From the NCBI RefSeq assembly GCF_005519465.1, contig NZ_CP027858.1, positions 1,488,001-1,552,000 on the forward strand: a stretch of DNA of 64,000 nt, written 5' to 3'. Below, piece after piece: positions 10,001 to 18,421 of the stretch (position 1 is its first letter; each line of letters begins with the position of its first letter). Origin of the DNA: Streptomyces clavuligerus (lineage in GTDB: Bacteria > Actinomycetota > Actinomycetes > Streptomycetales > Streptomycetaceae). The translations under genes were made by a program, and so were the position numbers. Under the pieces are notes generated by a model that searched no databases, was not told the DNA's origin, and saw only the letters and a program-made list of their open reading frames with translations.

Positions 10001-11221
10001 GGCGGAGGCGGCCCGGCCACGGGCGGCGGTGACCTGTCCGCCGAGCCGGGCGAGCCCTTCGCGCCGGTCGGCGATGGCGCGGGCGGCGTCCTTGAGACGG
10101 CGGTCCTCGACGGCGAGGGCGCGTTCCAGTTCGGCCCGGTGCTCAACGGTGTCCTCCAGGGCGCGCTGGGCCGCCTCCAGCGCGGCTTCCAGTTCCGCTT
10201 CCTGTTCTCTGACCCGGGCCGCCTCGCGCTCCAGCTCCTCGGGGTCCCGGCCGCGCCGCTCCTCGGCGGGGTGTTCGGTCGCGCTCTTCACCCGGGCCTC
10301 GGCGAGCGAGACGGTGCCCCGGGTCCGCTCGGCGAGCTGGGACAGCTCGTACCAGGTCTGCTGGGCCCGCTGGAGCCGGGGCACGAGGGCGCGTACCTCG
10401 CCCTCCAGTTCGGCCTCGCGGGCGAGCGCGGCCTTCAGCCGGGCCTCGGCCGCCTCCTTGCGCGCCTTGAGCGCGGCCTCGTCGGCGATCTCCGCGCGCA
10501 GGGCCCGCTGGAGGCGGACGAGGTCGTCGGCGAGCAGGCGGAGCCGGGCGTCGCGCAGGTCCGCCTGGATGACGGCGGCCCGCCGGGCCACCGCGGCCTG
10601 CCGTCCGAGCGGCTTGAGTTGCCGACGCAGCTCATCGGTGAGGTCCTGGACCCGGGCCAGATTGGCCTTCATCGACTCCAGTTTCCGCAGCGCCTTCTCC
10701 TTGCGCTTGCGGTGCTTGAGCACCCCCGCGGCCTCCTCGATGAAGGCCCGGCGGCCCATCGGATCGGCGTGCAGGACCGAGTCGAGCTGCCCCTGCCCGA
10801 CGATGACATGCATTTCGCGGCCGATACCGGAGTCGGAGAGGAGTTCCTGGATATCGAGAAGACGGCAGGTGTCGCCGTTGATCTGATATTCACTGCCGCC
10901 GTTGCGGAACATGATCCGCGTAATGGTGACCTCGGCGTACTCAATGGGCAGCGCACCGTCGGAGTTGTCGATGGTGAGGGAGACCTCGGCCCGGCCCAGC
11001 GGGGGCCGTCCGGTGGTCCCGGCGAAGATGACATCCTCCATCTTCCCGCCGCGCAGCGATTTCGCCCCCTGCTCCCCCATGACCCAGGAGAGCGCGTCGA
11101 CCACATTGGACTTTCCGGAGCCGTTGGGGCCCACGACACAGGTGATGCCCGGCTCGAACCGGAGAGTGGTGGCGGACGCGAAGGATTTGAAACCGCGCAG
11201 GGTCATGGCCTTGAGGTGCAC
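7091..11221 (-). CDS. smc: Chromosome condensation ATPase Smc with enlarged hinge
   Basis: Smc forms the ring of bacterial condensin with ScpA/ScpB. Walker A is GPNGSGKSNVVDA (about residues 30-42), the ABC signature LSGGERSLTAVALL and Walker B FYVMDEVEAALDD lie near the C-terminus, and long coiled coils flank a central hinge. At 1376 residues it is about 190 longer than usual Streptomyces Smc (about 1190). The excess is a Gly/Ala/Pro-rich segment at about residues 575-775 (nucleotides about 8890-9500). It splits the hinge between RASMLLSGAPEPP and ALVRGPAELMPAVRRLLRG. The reading frame is intact on both sides. The GTG start at 11221 opens into the canonical MHLKAMTLRGFKSF. Confidence 0.96.
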   Translation of the reverse strand: MHLKAMTLRGFKSFASATTLRFEPGITCVVGPNGSGKSNVVDALSWVMGEQGAKSLRGGKMEDVIFAGTTGRPPLGRAEVSLTIDNSDGALPIEYAEVTITRIMFRNGGSEYQINGDTCRLLDIQELLSDSGIGREMHVIVGQGQLDSVLHADPMGRRAFIEEAAGVLKHRKRKEKALRKLESMKANLARVQDLTDELRRQLKPLGRQAAVARRAAVIQADLRDARLRLLADDLVRLQRALRAEIADEAALKARKEAAEARLKAALAREAELEGEVRALVPRLQRAQQTWYELSQLAERTRGTVSLAEARVKSATEHPAEERRGRDPEELEREAARVREQEAELEAALEAAQRALEDTVEHRAELERALAVEDRRLKDAARAIADRREGLARLGGQVTAARGRAASAQAEIDRLSTAHDEARERAAAAREEYELLRADVDGLEADDERLGAEHEAARRELAAAETALTAAREALTTAERERAAVAARRDALAPGLRRKDGTGALLAARDTLGGIVGPASELLTVVPGQEIPVAAALGAAADAIAVNSPATAADALRLLRKSDAGRASMLLSGAPEPPPDPLTDPADACGDRRAGAVRADAPDGTGDPEPPPSDRAPEGARGARAAAARATDTAPGGLRGPYAAGIPGTAGDGAGHATPPEGHVGTATHGRSASGTGDAWSVAAAPGGSRGPYPAGAVRPVATAASGRGASATDGARHAEAGGAASGPSAAYGEGACATDGGEGAPGPAGADADAPVHGVRSPYAGAGHAERAPHGRYGTPAVALVRGPAELMPAVRRLLRGFVVVATLDRAEELVRARPWLTAVTAEGDVLGAHWAQGGSAGAPSLLEVRASVDEAEAELAELSVRCEEFTGEQRRSTERRARCAARVEELDRRRRAADREKSEVSGRLGRLSGQARAAEGESERTAAAVSRAQEALERARQEAEELAERLAVAQEAPVDAEPDTQVRDRLAADGANARQTEMEARLQLRTHEERVKGLAGRADSLDRAARAEREARARAEQRRARLRHEAAVAGAVRAGARLLLAHIEVSLVRADSGRTAAEAAKAERETELAAARAEGRDLKSELDKLTDSVHRGEVLGAEKRLRIEQLEAKALEELGVEPAALVAEYGPDQPVPPSPPAEGETLPEDPGHPRNRPAPFDRAAQEKRLKAAERAYQQLGKVNPLALEEFAALEERHRFLSEQLEDLKKTRADLLQVVKEVDERVEQVFTEAYHDTAREFEGVFSRLFPGGDGRLILTDPDNMLTTGVDVEARPPGKKVKRLSLLSGGERSLTAVALLVSIFKARPSPFYVMDEVEAALDDTNLQRLIRIMQELQESSQLIVITHQKRTMEVADALYGVSMQGDGVSKVIGQRLR

Positions 11222-11415
11222 GCAGCCGGACTCTACCTTCAGCGGGCGGTTTCACCCATGAAGGCGCAGGGCACAGAAGACGTAAACCCCGGCCGGGGTC
11301 GTGAAGGCGGGTCACGGGGGCCGGGGGACGGTGACCGGGGCGGATCGAGGCGGAGCGGGGGGACAGGCGGAAAGCGGCGGAACGCGGGGCCCGGGGCCGC
11401 ACGGGCAAAAGAAAG

Positions 11416-11438
11416 AAGGGACGCCGGGGGCGTCCCTT
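11416..11438 (-). terminator. Stem-loop with T-rich tail
   Basis: A perfect 10-bp stem (11416-11425 with 11429-11438) with a 3-nt loop is followed on the minus strand by CTTTCTTTT. It lies 30 bp after the coiled-coil gene and before smc. Confidence 0.8.
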
Positions 11439-11468
11439 GCATATCTTGCGCGATGGATGCATCCACGC

Positions 11469-11687
11469 TCAGGTGAGCGCGGGCTCCGCCTTGGATACGT
11501 CGATGTCGATGCCGTCCAGCAGCGACTCTCCGGGGTGCTGTGCGATGGCGGCGTTCAGCGCGTCGTTCTCGGACTGAATCCGTACCAGCTCGGATTCGAG
11601 GTCCTGGACGCGCTGCTGCAGCCGTCGCATCTCGGCGAGGAGTCGCGGATCGGAACCGCCGACGTAACCGAGAAGCGCCTTTGCCAT
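11469..11687 (-). CDS. Conserved small coiled-coil protein
   Basis: A 72-residue protein starting MAKALLGYVGGSDPRLLAEM, then a heptad-patterned coiled coil (residues about 17-48, LQQRVQDLESELVRIQSEND) and an acidic tail. GGAGG lies 10 nt before the ATG. I recall near-identical proteins at this position in other Streptomyces, always next to smc and the acylphosphatase, but know no function. The coiled coil suggests oligomerisation or a partner protein. It has its own terminator, so it is probably not co-transcribed with smc. Confidence 0.8.
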   Translation of the reverse strand: MAKALLGYVGGSDPRLLAEMRRLQQRVQDLESELVRIQSENDALNAAIAQHPGESLLDGIDIDVSKAEPALT

Positions 11688-12079
11688 GATGGATGGTCCT
11701 CCACACTGAGTGACCGACCGATGCGGTGTGGGTCGTGAGGGATTCGCACCCGCGGTGCTCGACAGTGCTGGGGTACTGCTCAATCGCTGCGGTTCTTACT
11801 GTCAAACAGTTAAGGTGCGCGGGGCTTCCAGAGTCTCACCAAAAAGTTTGACGGTCAACACGATCACACCCCGGATGAAGGGGCGAACCCGGGCGGGCGC
11901 GGCCTCCGTGATCATGGAAGCGGCCTCGGGCCCGGGGCCCTGGGGTGTGGTGATCATTTCTTCTGCCGCAGCGTCGCACGAACGGCCGATCTTGGCAACC
12001 ACCTGCTGTTTCTGCCGACGGCACGGACCCGGGGCAGGGGGGTGGACCAGGCGCGGCGACCCCCCTGCCGACGGCGGGA
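11688..12079. other. Intergenic region upstream of the coiled-coil gene
   Basis: This 392-bp stretch has no convincing gene. It holds an 11-bp palindrome TTGACGGTCAA (11848-11858), a smaller inverted repeat ACTGT-CAA-ACAGT (11798-11810) and the acylphosphatase terminator at its right end. Either repeat could be an operator for the minus-strand small gene. A TTGACA on the minus strand (11800-11805) lacks a TANNNT at the right distance. Confidence 0.4.
12033..12069 (-). terminator. Stem-loop after the acylphosphatase gene
   Basis: A perfect 11-bp stem, GGCAGGGGGGT (12033-12043) with ACCCCCCTGCC (12059-12069), and a 15-nt loop, starting 10 bp past the stop codon. Confidence 0.6.
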
Positions 12080-12361
12080 TCAGCGGATCGCGAAGTCCTC
12101 GTAGCCGCCCCGGGGTGTGCCCCATATCTCGGTCACCCCGTCCACACGACCGGGTGTGTCGCCCGAGCGGAGCCACTCCAGCAGACGGTGGCAATTCTCA
12201 CGTGACCCTTCCGCCACAACCTGCACACGGCCGTCGTCAAGGTTGAGGGCGAATCCGGTGAGCCCGCCGATCTCCAAAGCGTTTGCCCTGGTGAACCAGC
12301 GAAAGCCCACTCCCTGTACTCGACCGCGTACCCAGGCGGTCAGCCGCGCAATGTCGTCCAT
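12080..12361 (-). CDS. acyP: Acylphosphatase
   Basis: This 93-residue cytosolic enzyme hydrolyses acyl phosphates to carboxylate and phosphate. It carries the family signature [15 protein letters not shown] (about residues 10-24) with the catalytic Arg in GFR, and [16 protein letters not shown], whose Asn (ALN) is the second catalytic residue. Length is typical (90-95). The ATG at 12361 has no Shine-Dalgarno but lies 6 nt after a TACGGT box, so the mRNA may be leaderless. It is flanked by the coiled-coil gene downstream and a divergent CAP-protein gene. Confidence 0.92.
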   Translation of the reverse strand: MDDIARLTAWVRGRVQGVGFRWFTRANALEIGGLTGFALNLDDGRVQVVAEGSRENCHRLLEWLRSGDTPGRVDGVTEIWGTPRGGYEDFAIR

Positions 12362-12367
12362 AGGGGC

Positions 12368-12373
12368 ACCGTA
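12368..12373 (-). promoter_or_regulatory. Possible -10 box of a leaderless acyP mRNA
   Basis: TACGGT on the minus strand, 6 nt before the acyP ATG. No recognisable -35 hexamer at 17 bp (CGTTTC), so support is weak. Confidence 0.3.
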
Positions 12374-12553
12374 GCCGTCCGCGGTCCCGGGAAACGCCCG
12401 GTGGGCCCGTTCACCGTCACCCGTATGGCGTACAGTCCCGTCGCAATGAACGTCGCCCGTTCGGACGAGGTTCACCCCCACACCGTCGGCGGGGGCCGGG
12501 GCGCGTCACCCATACGGGCGCTGTTCGCCGCCGCGTACAGGAAGGCACAGCAG

Positions 12554-13477
12554 ATGGGACGGCACCGGCGCTCCACCGGGCGTACGCCACGACCCGTTCG
12601 CACGGGACTGCTCGGCGCTTCCGCGGCCATGGCGGTGGGCGCCGTCGCCGCAGCCTCCGGACTGCTGCCGGGCGGTGACAGCTTCACCGTGAGCGGGGAG
12701 CGCAACCCCGGCGGAACGGTCCGTACCGATGGCTCGGCCACCCTCAACACCCAGGGCGAGCAGAGCGGGGAGGCCGCCCGGGGCGACGGCGGCACCGCGG
12801 CGGAGAGCGGAAAACCCGCGCACGCGCCCTCGACCTCCCCCGCTCCGGCCACGGACGCCCAGCGCTCGGCCGAGCCCTCCCGCACGGCCCCGGCCCCCGC
12901 CGGGACGACGACGGCGCCCGAGCGGAAGACCGGCGCCCCCGCCCCGGAACGTTCCGCCTCCCCCGCGCCGGAGCGCAAGGCGGAACGTTCCGCCTCAGCG
13001 CCCGCCGCCGCGCCCGCACCGGCGAAGACATCCACCGTGAAGCCGCCCGCCCGCCCCTCGGCCCCGGCGCCCCGCCCCTCCGCTCCCTCGTCGTCCGGTC
13101 CGACGGCACTGGAGAACGAGGTGCTCGCCCTGGTCAACGAGGAGCGCGCCAAGGTGGGCTGCTCCCCCGTGCGCTTCGACGCCTCGCTCGCGAAGCTGGC
13201 CGGCGACTTCAGCGCGGACATGGCGACCCGCGGCTTCTTCTCGCACACCGACCCCGACGGCGACACCCCCTGGGACCGCGCCCGGCAGGCGGGCGTGCAG
13301 AACCTCGGCGGCGAGAACATCGCCCGGGGCCAGGCGGACGCCGCCGCCGTGATGGACGCGTGGATGAACAGCGACGGCCACCGGGCCAACATTCTCAACT
13401 GCGACTACACCCGGCTCGGCGTGGGTGTCCAGACGGGTTCCGGCGGCCCGTGGTGGACCCAGAACTTCGGCTTCTGA
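12554..13477 (+). CDS. Secreted CAP/SCP-domain protein
   Basis: A 307-residue protein with a basic N-terminus and hydrophobic segment (TGLLGASAAMAVGAVAAASG, about residues 18-37), acting as signal peptide or membrane anchor. A low-complexity Ala/Pro/Thr/Glu linker runs to about residue 185, then a CAP domain (ENEVLALVNEERAKVGC to WWTQNFGF). HTDPDGDTPWDRA and GENIARG match bacterial SCP/PR-1 signatures. The role is unknown; the family includes spore-coat and extracellular proteins of the YkwD type. AGGAAGG lies 8 nt before the ATG. The frame is open upstream, but that part lacks a better ribosome-binding site. Confidence 0.85.
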   Translation: MGRHRRSTGRTPRPVRTGLLGASAAMAVGAVAAASGLLPGGDSFTVSGERNPGGTVRTDGSATLNTQGEQSGEAARGDGGTAAESGKPAHAPSTSPAPATDAQRSAEPSRTAPAPAGTTTAPERKTGAPAPERSASPAPERKAERSASAPAAAPAPAKTSTVKPPARPSAPAPRPSAPSSSGPTALENEVLALVNEERAKVGCSPVRFDASLAKLAGDFSADMATRGFFSHTDPDGDTPWDRARQAGVQNLGGENIARGQADAAAVMDAWMNSDGHRANILNCDYTRLGVGVQTGSGGPWWTQNFGF

Positions 13478-13491
13478 ACGGTCCGCGACCG

Positions 13492-13517
13492 CGCCCCGGG
13501 CCCGGCGGCCCGGGGCG
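13492..13517. terminator. Bidirectional stem-loop
   Basis: A 9-bp stem, CGCCCCGGG (13492-13500) with CCCGGGGCG (13509-13517), fills the 40-bp gap between the convergent CAP gene and mutM. Confidence 0.6.
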
Positions 13518-14387
13518 TCAGCCTCCGGCGCGCTGAGCCCGCGACGGGCGCTGGCAGCGCGGACAGAAGTAGCTGGACCGGTTCATCCACGGGCGGCGGC
13601 GCATCGGCGTCCCACAGCGGCGGCAGGGCTCGCCCTCCCGCCCGTAGGCGTCCAGCGAACGATCGAAATACCCCGATTCACCGTTCACATTCACATACAG
13701 ACTGTCGAAACTGGTGCCGCCCGCCGCCAGCGCCGCGTTCATGACGTCCCGGATATGTCCCAGCAGTTCGGCCGAGCGGGGCCGGGTCAGGCTCGCCGTC
13801 GGACGCTCGTAGTGCAGCCGGGCCCGCCACAGCGCCTCGTCCGCGTAGATATTGCCGACCCCGCTGATCAGCGACTGGTCGAGCAGCGCCCGTTTGACGG
13901 TGGTGCGCTTCGCCCGCAGCGCCGCGTGGAAGGCGTCGTCGTCGAAGGCCGGGTCGAGCGGGTCGCGGGCGATGTGCGCGATCACGTCGGGCAGCCCGTC
14001 GGGGGTGTTGTCGTGCAGCGAGAGCCCGCCGAAGGTGCGCTGGTCGACGAAGCGCAGCTCGGTGCCGAGGGAGTCGTCGAAGCTGATCCGGATTCTGAGG
14101 TGCTTCTCGTCGGCGGCGTCCTCGGGCTGCACCAGGAGCTGTCCGCTCATACCGAGATGGCCGAGGACCGAGGAGTCGGTGTCGGCGAGCGGCAGCCACA
14201 GATACTTGCCCCGGCGGCGGGCGATGCCCACGCTGTGGCCCTTGAGCCGGGCGGCGAAGTCACCGGCGCCCGCGATATGGCGGCGCACGGCGCGCGGGTG
14301 CAGCACCCGCACCTCGGCGATGGTCCGGCCGCTGACCCAGCGCTGGAGTCCGCGGCGTACGACCTCGACCTCGGGCAGCTCGGGCAC
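13518..14387 (-). CDS. mutM: Formamidopyrimidine-DNA glycosylase
   Basis: The 289-residue Fpg excises 8-oxoguanine and nicks the abasic site. After the initiator it reads [13 protein letters not shown], giving the catalytic Pro and Glu. The helix-two-turn-helix holds [19 protein letters not shown], and the chain ends in a zinc finger (CRRCG, 16-residue spacing, CPRCQR). The start is the GTG at 14387 with AAGGAG 5 nt upstream; removal of this fMet exposes Pro. It is the last gene of the rpmF-rnc-mutM run. Confidence 0.97.
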   Translation of the reverse strand: MPELPEVEVVRRGLQRWVSGRTIAEVRVLHPRAVRRHIAGAGDFAARLKGHSVGIARRRGKYLWLPLADTDSSVLGHLGMSGQLLVQPEDAADEKHLRIRISFDDSLGTELRFVDQRTFGGLSLHDNTPDGLPDVIAHIARDPLDPAFDDDAFHAALRAKRTTVKRALLDQSLISGVGNIYADEALWRARLHYERPTASLTRPRSAELLGHIRDVMNAALAAGGTSFDSLYVNVNGESGYFDRSLDAYGREGEPCRRCGTPMRRRPWMNRSSYFCPRCQRPSRAQRAGG

Positions 14388-14605
14388 GGGGGCTCCTTGG
14401 GGGACGCTCGGGGTGATGCCCGCAGCGTACCGCCCTCCGCCCGGCCGCCGACCGGGGGGCGGAGCCCGCGCGGGCAGAGGCCGGGGCGGTACCGGACGGA
14501 GCGGCGGGCACGCACGGAACCCCCCGCTCCGCGGTGCTCCCGAAGGGATTCCGAGGGGCGGGGGGCCCGGTGGTACTGCGGTCGTGCCGCTGCCGCGCGG
14601 ACGGA

Positions 14606-15517
14606 TCAGGCCGTGGCCCGCTCCGTCCCCGGGGGCTCGTCCGCCACGGACGGCGTCCCGGTCGCGGCCTGCCGCACGGTGGAGGCTTCGGGCGCGGAGG
14701 CGTCCGGGGCGGTGGACACACCGGCGGGAGTCCCGTCGGTGGCCGCCTCGGCCTGCTGTGCCTCCTTGGCCCGGCGGTCGGCGGCGGCGCGGATCTCCCG
14801 CCACGCCGACTCCGCGGCCTGCTGCTCGGCCTCCTTCTTGCTGCGGCCGGTGCCGGTGCCGTACGAGACACCACCGACGCGGGCGGCAGCAGTGAAGGTC
14901 TTCTCGTGGTCCGGACCGGTCTCGGTGACCAGGTACTCCGGCACACCCAGGCCCTCGGACGCGGTCAGCTCCTGGAGAGACGTCTTCCAGTCGAGCCCGG
15001 CACCGAGGTTCGAGGACTTCTCGATCAGCGGGTCGAAGAGCCGGTGCACCAGCTCCGAGGCCGCGTCGAGACCCTGGTCGAGATAGACCGCGCCGATCAC
15101 CGCTTCGAGGGTGTCGGCGAGGATGGACGCCTTGTCCCGTCCGCCCGTGCCTTCCTCGCCCCGGCCGAGGCGGATGAAGGCGCCCAGTTCCAGCCCGCGG
15201 CCGACCTCTGCGAGGGCACGCGAGTTGACCACCGCGGCCCGCAACTTGGCCAGCTGGCCTTCCGGCAGGTCGGGGTGGGTGCGGTAGAGGGTGTCGGTGA
15301 CCACGAGACCGAGCACGGAGTCCCCGAGGAACTCCAGGCGCTCATTGGTCGGCAGGCCGCCGTTCTCGTACGCGTAGGAACGATGGGTCAGCGCACGTAC
15401 CAGAAGGGCGGACTCCAGCCGATAGCCGAGCCGCCCTTCCAGAAGCGTGTGGGACGAGGCTGCGTTGACTGTCTTGTCGGTGTCTTCCTGCTTCTTGGCA
15501 TTGGACAGCTCAGACAT
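14606..15517 (-). CDS. rnc: Ribonuclease III
   Basis: A 303-residue dsRNA endonuclease; in Streptomyces this gene is also absB, needed for antibiotic production. The catalytic signature [14 protein letters not shown] is at about residues 60-73. The second acidic site lies in [15 protein letters not shown], and a dsRNA-binding domain covers about residues 175-240. An extra Ala/Thr/Pro-rich tail of about 50 residues follows. The ATG at 15517 ([10 protein letters not shown]) is preceded by GAGAGG; a GTG four codons upstream is possible. It starts 19 bp after rpmF. Confidence 0.97.
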   Translation of the reverse strand: MSELSNAKKQEDTDKTVNAASSHTLLEGRLGYRLESALLVRALTHRSYAYENGGLPTNERLEFLGDSVLGLVVTDTLYRTHPDLPEGQLAKLRAAVVNSRALAEVGRGLELGAFIRLGRGEEGTGGRDKASILADTLEAVIGAVYLDQGLDAASELVHRLFDPLIEKSSNLGAGLDWKTSLQELTASEGLGVPEYLVTETGPDHEKTFTAAARVGGVSYGTGTGRSKKEAEQQAAESAWREIRAAADRRAKEAQQAEAATDGTPAGVSTAPDASAPEASTVRQAATGTPSVADEPPGTERATA

Positions 15518-15536
15518 CGGGCCTCTCACCAGCCGC

Positions 15537-15710
15537 TCAGACCGCGAGGACCTGGCGCTTGTTGTAGGTGCCGCAGCTCGGGCACGCGATGTGCTGCTGC
15601 TTGGGCTCCTGGCAACGCTCGCACGAAACCAGGGTGGGGACCGCAGCCTTCCACTGCGACCGGCGGTGGCGCGTGTTGCTGCGCGACATCTTCCGCTTCG
15701 GAACAGCCAC
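15537..15710 (-). CDS. rpmF: 50S ribosomal protein L32
   Basis: A 57-residue protein starting (M)[16 protein letters not shown], basic, with a zinc ribbon of CERC and CPSC. The GTG at 15710 has GGAG about 9 nt upstream, within the end of the DUF177 gene whose TAG stop is only 2 nt before the GTG. The two genes are translationally linked, as is common for yceD-rpmF. Confidence 0.98.
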   Translation of the reverse strand: MAVPKRKMSRSNTRHRRSQWKAAVPTLVSCERCQEPKQQHIACPSCGTYNKRQVLAV

Positions 15711-15712
15711 GG

Positions 15713-16312
15713 CTACTTCTCCTGCTTCTCGTCGACGCCCGCTTCGGCGCCGCTCATGTTGTCCTTCTCGCCGTCCTTGACGGTTTCGACGAGTCCTTGC
15801 AGTGCCGCCCAACGGATGTCGACGGCGTCGTGGTGGTGGTCCGGGTCGTCGTCCAGCCTGATGCCGCACTCGGCACACAGACCGGCACACTGCTCCCGGC
15901 ACACCGGCTGCATCGGCAGTGCGAGCACCACCGCGTCACGCAGCACGGGCTCAAGGTCGAACAAGCCGTCCTTGAGGAAGAGGACGTCCTCGCCCTCGGC
16001 GTCGTCGCCGGGCTCCGCTGAGCGGTCCCGGTCATCGGCGTCGGGGTACGTGAACATCTCCTGGAACTCCGCTGCGACATCGAGGCGCACCGGCTCCAGA
16101 CACCTTACGCACTCCCCCTCGGCCGACGCACGGGCGGTGCCTGTGACAAGCACCCCTTCCATGACCGACTCAAGGCGGAGCTCCAGCTCCACGGGCGCGC
16201 CCTCCGGCACGCCGATGACCCCCTCGACGCCGAGGTCCACGGGGGCGGGCACCGAGCGGGAGAGCCGCTGGAGCGCACCGGGACGCCGGCCCAGCTCGTG
16301 CGTGTCGAACAC
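15713..16312 (-). CDS. YceD/DUF177 family protein
   Basis: A 199-residue acidic protein of the YceD family, linked to rRNA metabolism in other bacteria and usually encoded before rpmF. It contains ECVRCLEP (a Cys pair at the centre) and [13 protein letters not shown] (C-terminal Cys cluster), then HDIRW-type sequence [11 protein letters not shown]. The first ATG/GTG/TTG is the GTG at 16312 ([17 protein letters not shown]), which has no good Shine-Dalgarno. In frame upstream the sequence continues as LNARLDHRNPL, which I remember as part of the family, and AGGAAG lies before a CTG at 16345. The true start may therefore be that CTG. Confidence 0.9.
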   Translation of the reverse strand: MFDTHELGRRPGALQRLSRSVPAPVDLGVEGVIGVPEGAPVELELRLESVMEGVLVTGTARASAEGECVRCLEPVRLDVAAEFQEMFTYPDADDRDRSAEPGDDAEGEDVLFLKDGLFDLEPVLRDAVVLALPMQPVCREQCAGLCAECGIRLDDDPDHHHDAVDIRWAALQGLVETVKDGEKDNMSGAEAGVDEKQEK

Positions 16313-16525
16313 GAGGGGGTTGCGGTGGTCGAGGCGGGCGTTCAGGGCTCTTCCTGCTTTCGGATCGTGCTGCTCGTGGTGCTGGGGAGAGGGGCCGCGG
16401 CCCCTCGCTCCCGGGAGGAACCCGGGGAAAGGCGGCAGCCCGGATCGCGTGACTACGCGCGACCGAAGAGCCAGGATACTGGACGGGCCGCCCAGGACCC
16501 AATCCGGGCCGGTACCGCGATCGGC

Positions 16526-17773
16526 TCAGCGTCCCTGCTCATAGCGGCGGAGCTGGTCCAGGTCGATCATGCCGGTGTCGAAGAAACTCGTCTCGTCCAG
16601 TGCCGGGCCCTGCTGCCGCTGGTGCTGCCGGTCCGGCTGGGACGGGAGCTGCGCCCCGGAGGCGTCCGGGTACGGGTATCCGGACGCGCCCCCCGCGTGC
16701 GGCCCGGGGGCGTGCGGCTGCTCATGGCCCTGCTCGTGCGGCTGCTCGTAGCCCTGCTGGGGATATCCGGCGTAGGGGTCCTGCGGATAGCCGGGCCAGG
16801 ACTGCTGCTCGTACCCGGGCGCGAAGCCCTGTGCCACGGGCTCCGGGTGTCCGTATCCGGGCTGCTGCCCGTACGGCTGCTGCGCCGCGGCGGCGGGTGC
16901 CACCCCGTACCCCGGGTCGTACACGGGCTGCGGGGGGACGGGGGCGGCGTCCCGTGCCCCGGGAGCGGACCGGTCGGCACGGTCGGCCAGGGCGCGGTCC
17001 GCCCGGCGGCCGGGCTCCGGGCGGCCCGGCTCCGGGTCGGCCAGCTCGGCGAGACCGGCCAGATACTCCGCGTCACTGGTGTGCAGCCGGGCCGCGCCCG
17101 ACGCGCCTGCCGCGTCCTGGGCCGCCAGATGCTCGCCGAGCGCGTCCGGGGTGTGCCCCTGGAGCTTGAGCCGCCCCCGGCCGACCGCCTCCAGGGTCTT
17201 GCTGAGCACGGCCTCGAAGGCACCCAGCTTGGCGTCCACATAGGCGTCGCCCCGCTGGATCAGGGTCTGCGGGTCGGAGCTGTACTCGGGGGCGTCGGCG
17301 TCCGCCCGGCCGTCAGGACCGGCCCCCGGTCCCCGGCCGAGCAGCTTCTCCCGGCCCCGGTCCACGGACCCGATGGTCTTGGTGAGGACGACCTCGAAGT
17401 TGGCCAGCTTGGAGTCCACGTAGTCGTCCGCCTCGGCACGGATCTCCTCCGCCTCCCGGCGGGCCTCGGCCAGAATCCGGTCGGCGGCGTCCTGGGACTG
17501 GCGGGCCACCTGGCTGCTGGAGACCAGGGTGCCGCGCTCGGCGTGGGCGCCGTCGATGATCCGCCGGGCCTCCTGGTGGGCCTCGGCGACCAACTGCTCC
17601 CGGTCGCCGATCACCTCCCGCGCCTGGGCGAGCGAGCCGGGCAGCGCGGCCCGTACCTCTTCGAGCATGGCCAGCAGCTCGGCGCGGTTGACCACGCAGG
17701 ACGCCGACATCGGCATGGACCGGGCGCCCCCGATCGCCCGGACGATCTCATCGAGCTTCTTCTGCACGTCCAC
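16526..17773 (-). CDS. DivIVA-like coiled-coil protein
   Basis: A 415-residue protein conserved in Streptomyces between coaD and rpmF. It starts at GTG 17773 (VDVQKKLDEIV). Long coiled-coil segments cover about residues 45-140 (EIRAEADDYVDSKLANFEVVL) and 160-190, and the motif DDYVDSKL recurs as DAYVDAKL. The last 170 residues are a Pro/Gln/Tyr/Gly-rich tail. It resembles DivIVA or ATP-synthase b-subunit-like proteins and may act in polar growth or cell-envelope scaffolding; that is inference. The tail ends DLDQLRRYEQGR, a conserved terminus by my recollection. Confidence 0.8.
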   Translation of the reverse strand: MDVQKKLDEIVRAIGGARSMPMSASCVVNRAELLAMLEEVRAALPGSLAQAREVIGDREQLVAEAHQEARRIIDGAHAERGTLVSSSQVARQSQDAADRILAEARREAEEIRAEADDYVDSKLANFEVVLTKTIGSVDRGREKLLGRGPGAGPDGRADADAPEYSSDPQTLIQRGDAYVDAKLGAFEAVLSKTLEAVGRGRLKLQGHTPDALGEHLAAQDAAGASGAARLHTSDAEYLAGLAELADPEPGRPEPGRRADRALADRADRSAPGARDAAPVPPQPVYDPGYGVAPAAAAQQPYGQQPGYGHPEPVAQGFAPGYEQQSWPGYPQDPYAGYPQQGYEQPHEQGHEQPHAPGPHAGGASGYPYPDASGAQLPSQPDRQHQRQQGPALDETSFFDTGMIDLDQLRRYEQGR

Positions 17774-17912
17774 GGTGGTCCGCCACTCTCCGCATGGTCC
17801 GTCGGGGGCCGCTCCGCCGCGGGGCGGACGGGAGGACCGACTGTACGGGCAGTGGGACCCCGCCCGACACCGCTTGACGGGCCATCGGTCCCGGCGCGGG
17901 GCCGTACGGGGG

Positions 17913-18395
17913 TCAGACCTCGCCGCGCAGCCGTTCGACCAGGGCCCGGTGGACGGCGTCGGGGAGCAGGTGGGAGACATCACCGCCCCAGGCGGCCACC
18001 TCCTTGACCAGGCTCGACGAGAGAAAGCTGTAGGTGGGGTTGGTGGGGACGAACAGGGTCTCGACCCCGGAGAGGCCGTTGTTCATCTGGGCCATCTGGA
18101 GTTCGTAGTCGAAGTCGCTGACCGCGCGCAGCCCCTTGACGATGGCCGGGATCCCGCGCGCCTTGCAGAAGTCGACCAGCAGCCCGTGGTGCGACTCCAC
18201 GGTGACGTTCCCGTACTCGGTGGTCACCCGGCGGATGAGGTCCATCCGCTCGTCGACGGTGAACAGACCTTTCTTCGACTGGTTGATCATCACCGCGACG
18301 TACACCTCGTCGTACAGCCTGGAGGCGCGGGCGATGATGTCGAGGTGTCCGTTGGTGATGGGGTCGAACGACCCCGGACAGACTGCGCGGCGCAC
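17913..18395 (-). CDS. coaD: Phosphopantetheine adenylyltransferase
   Basis: CoaD makes dephospho-CoA from ATP and 4'-phosphopantetheine. The nucleotidyltransferase motif CPGSFDPITNGHLDII (residues 5-20) and SFLSSSLVKEVA (ISSTxVR equivalent) are present. The chosen GTG at 18395 has GAGGGA 6-7 nt upstream and gives the usual 160 residues. An alternative ATG at 18425 would add 10 residues and overlap the rsmD stop as ATGA, which would mean direct coupling. Follows rsmD closely on the same strand, a common pairing. Confidence 0.95.
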   Translation of the reverse strand: MRRAVCPGSFDPITNGHLDIIARASRLYDEVYVAVMINQSKKGLFTVDERMDLIRRVTTEYGNVTVESHHGLLVDFCKARGIPAIVKGLRAVSDFDYELQMAQMNNGLSGVETLFVPTNPTYSFLSSSLVKEVAAWGGDVSHLLPDAVHRALVERLRGEV

Positions 18396-18421
18396 TGGAA
18401 GTCCCTCGCTCTCCGGTCCGG

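Noticed and set aside
6902..11476. A 1524-codon open frame on the plus strand covering smc
   Set aside because: It is the antisense of smc; in high-G/C DNA with biased third positions the opposite strand stays open. It has no motifs and no ribosome-binding site.
11798..11858. Short inverted repeats near 11.8 kb as a riboswitch or sRNA
   Set aside because: Arms are only 5 bp and no extended structure or terminator follows; noted only as possible operators.
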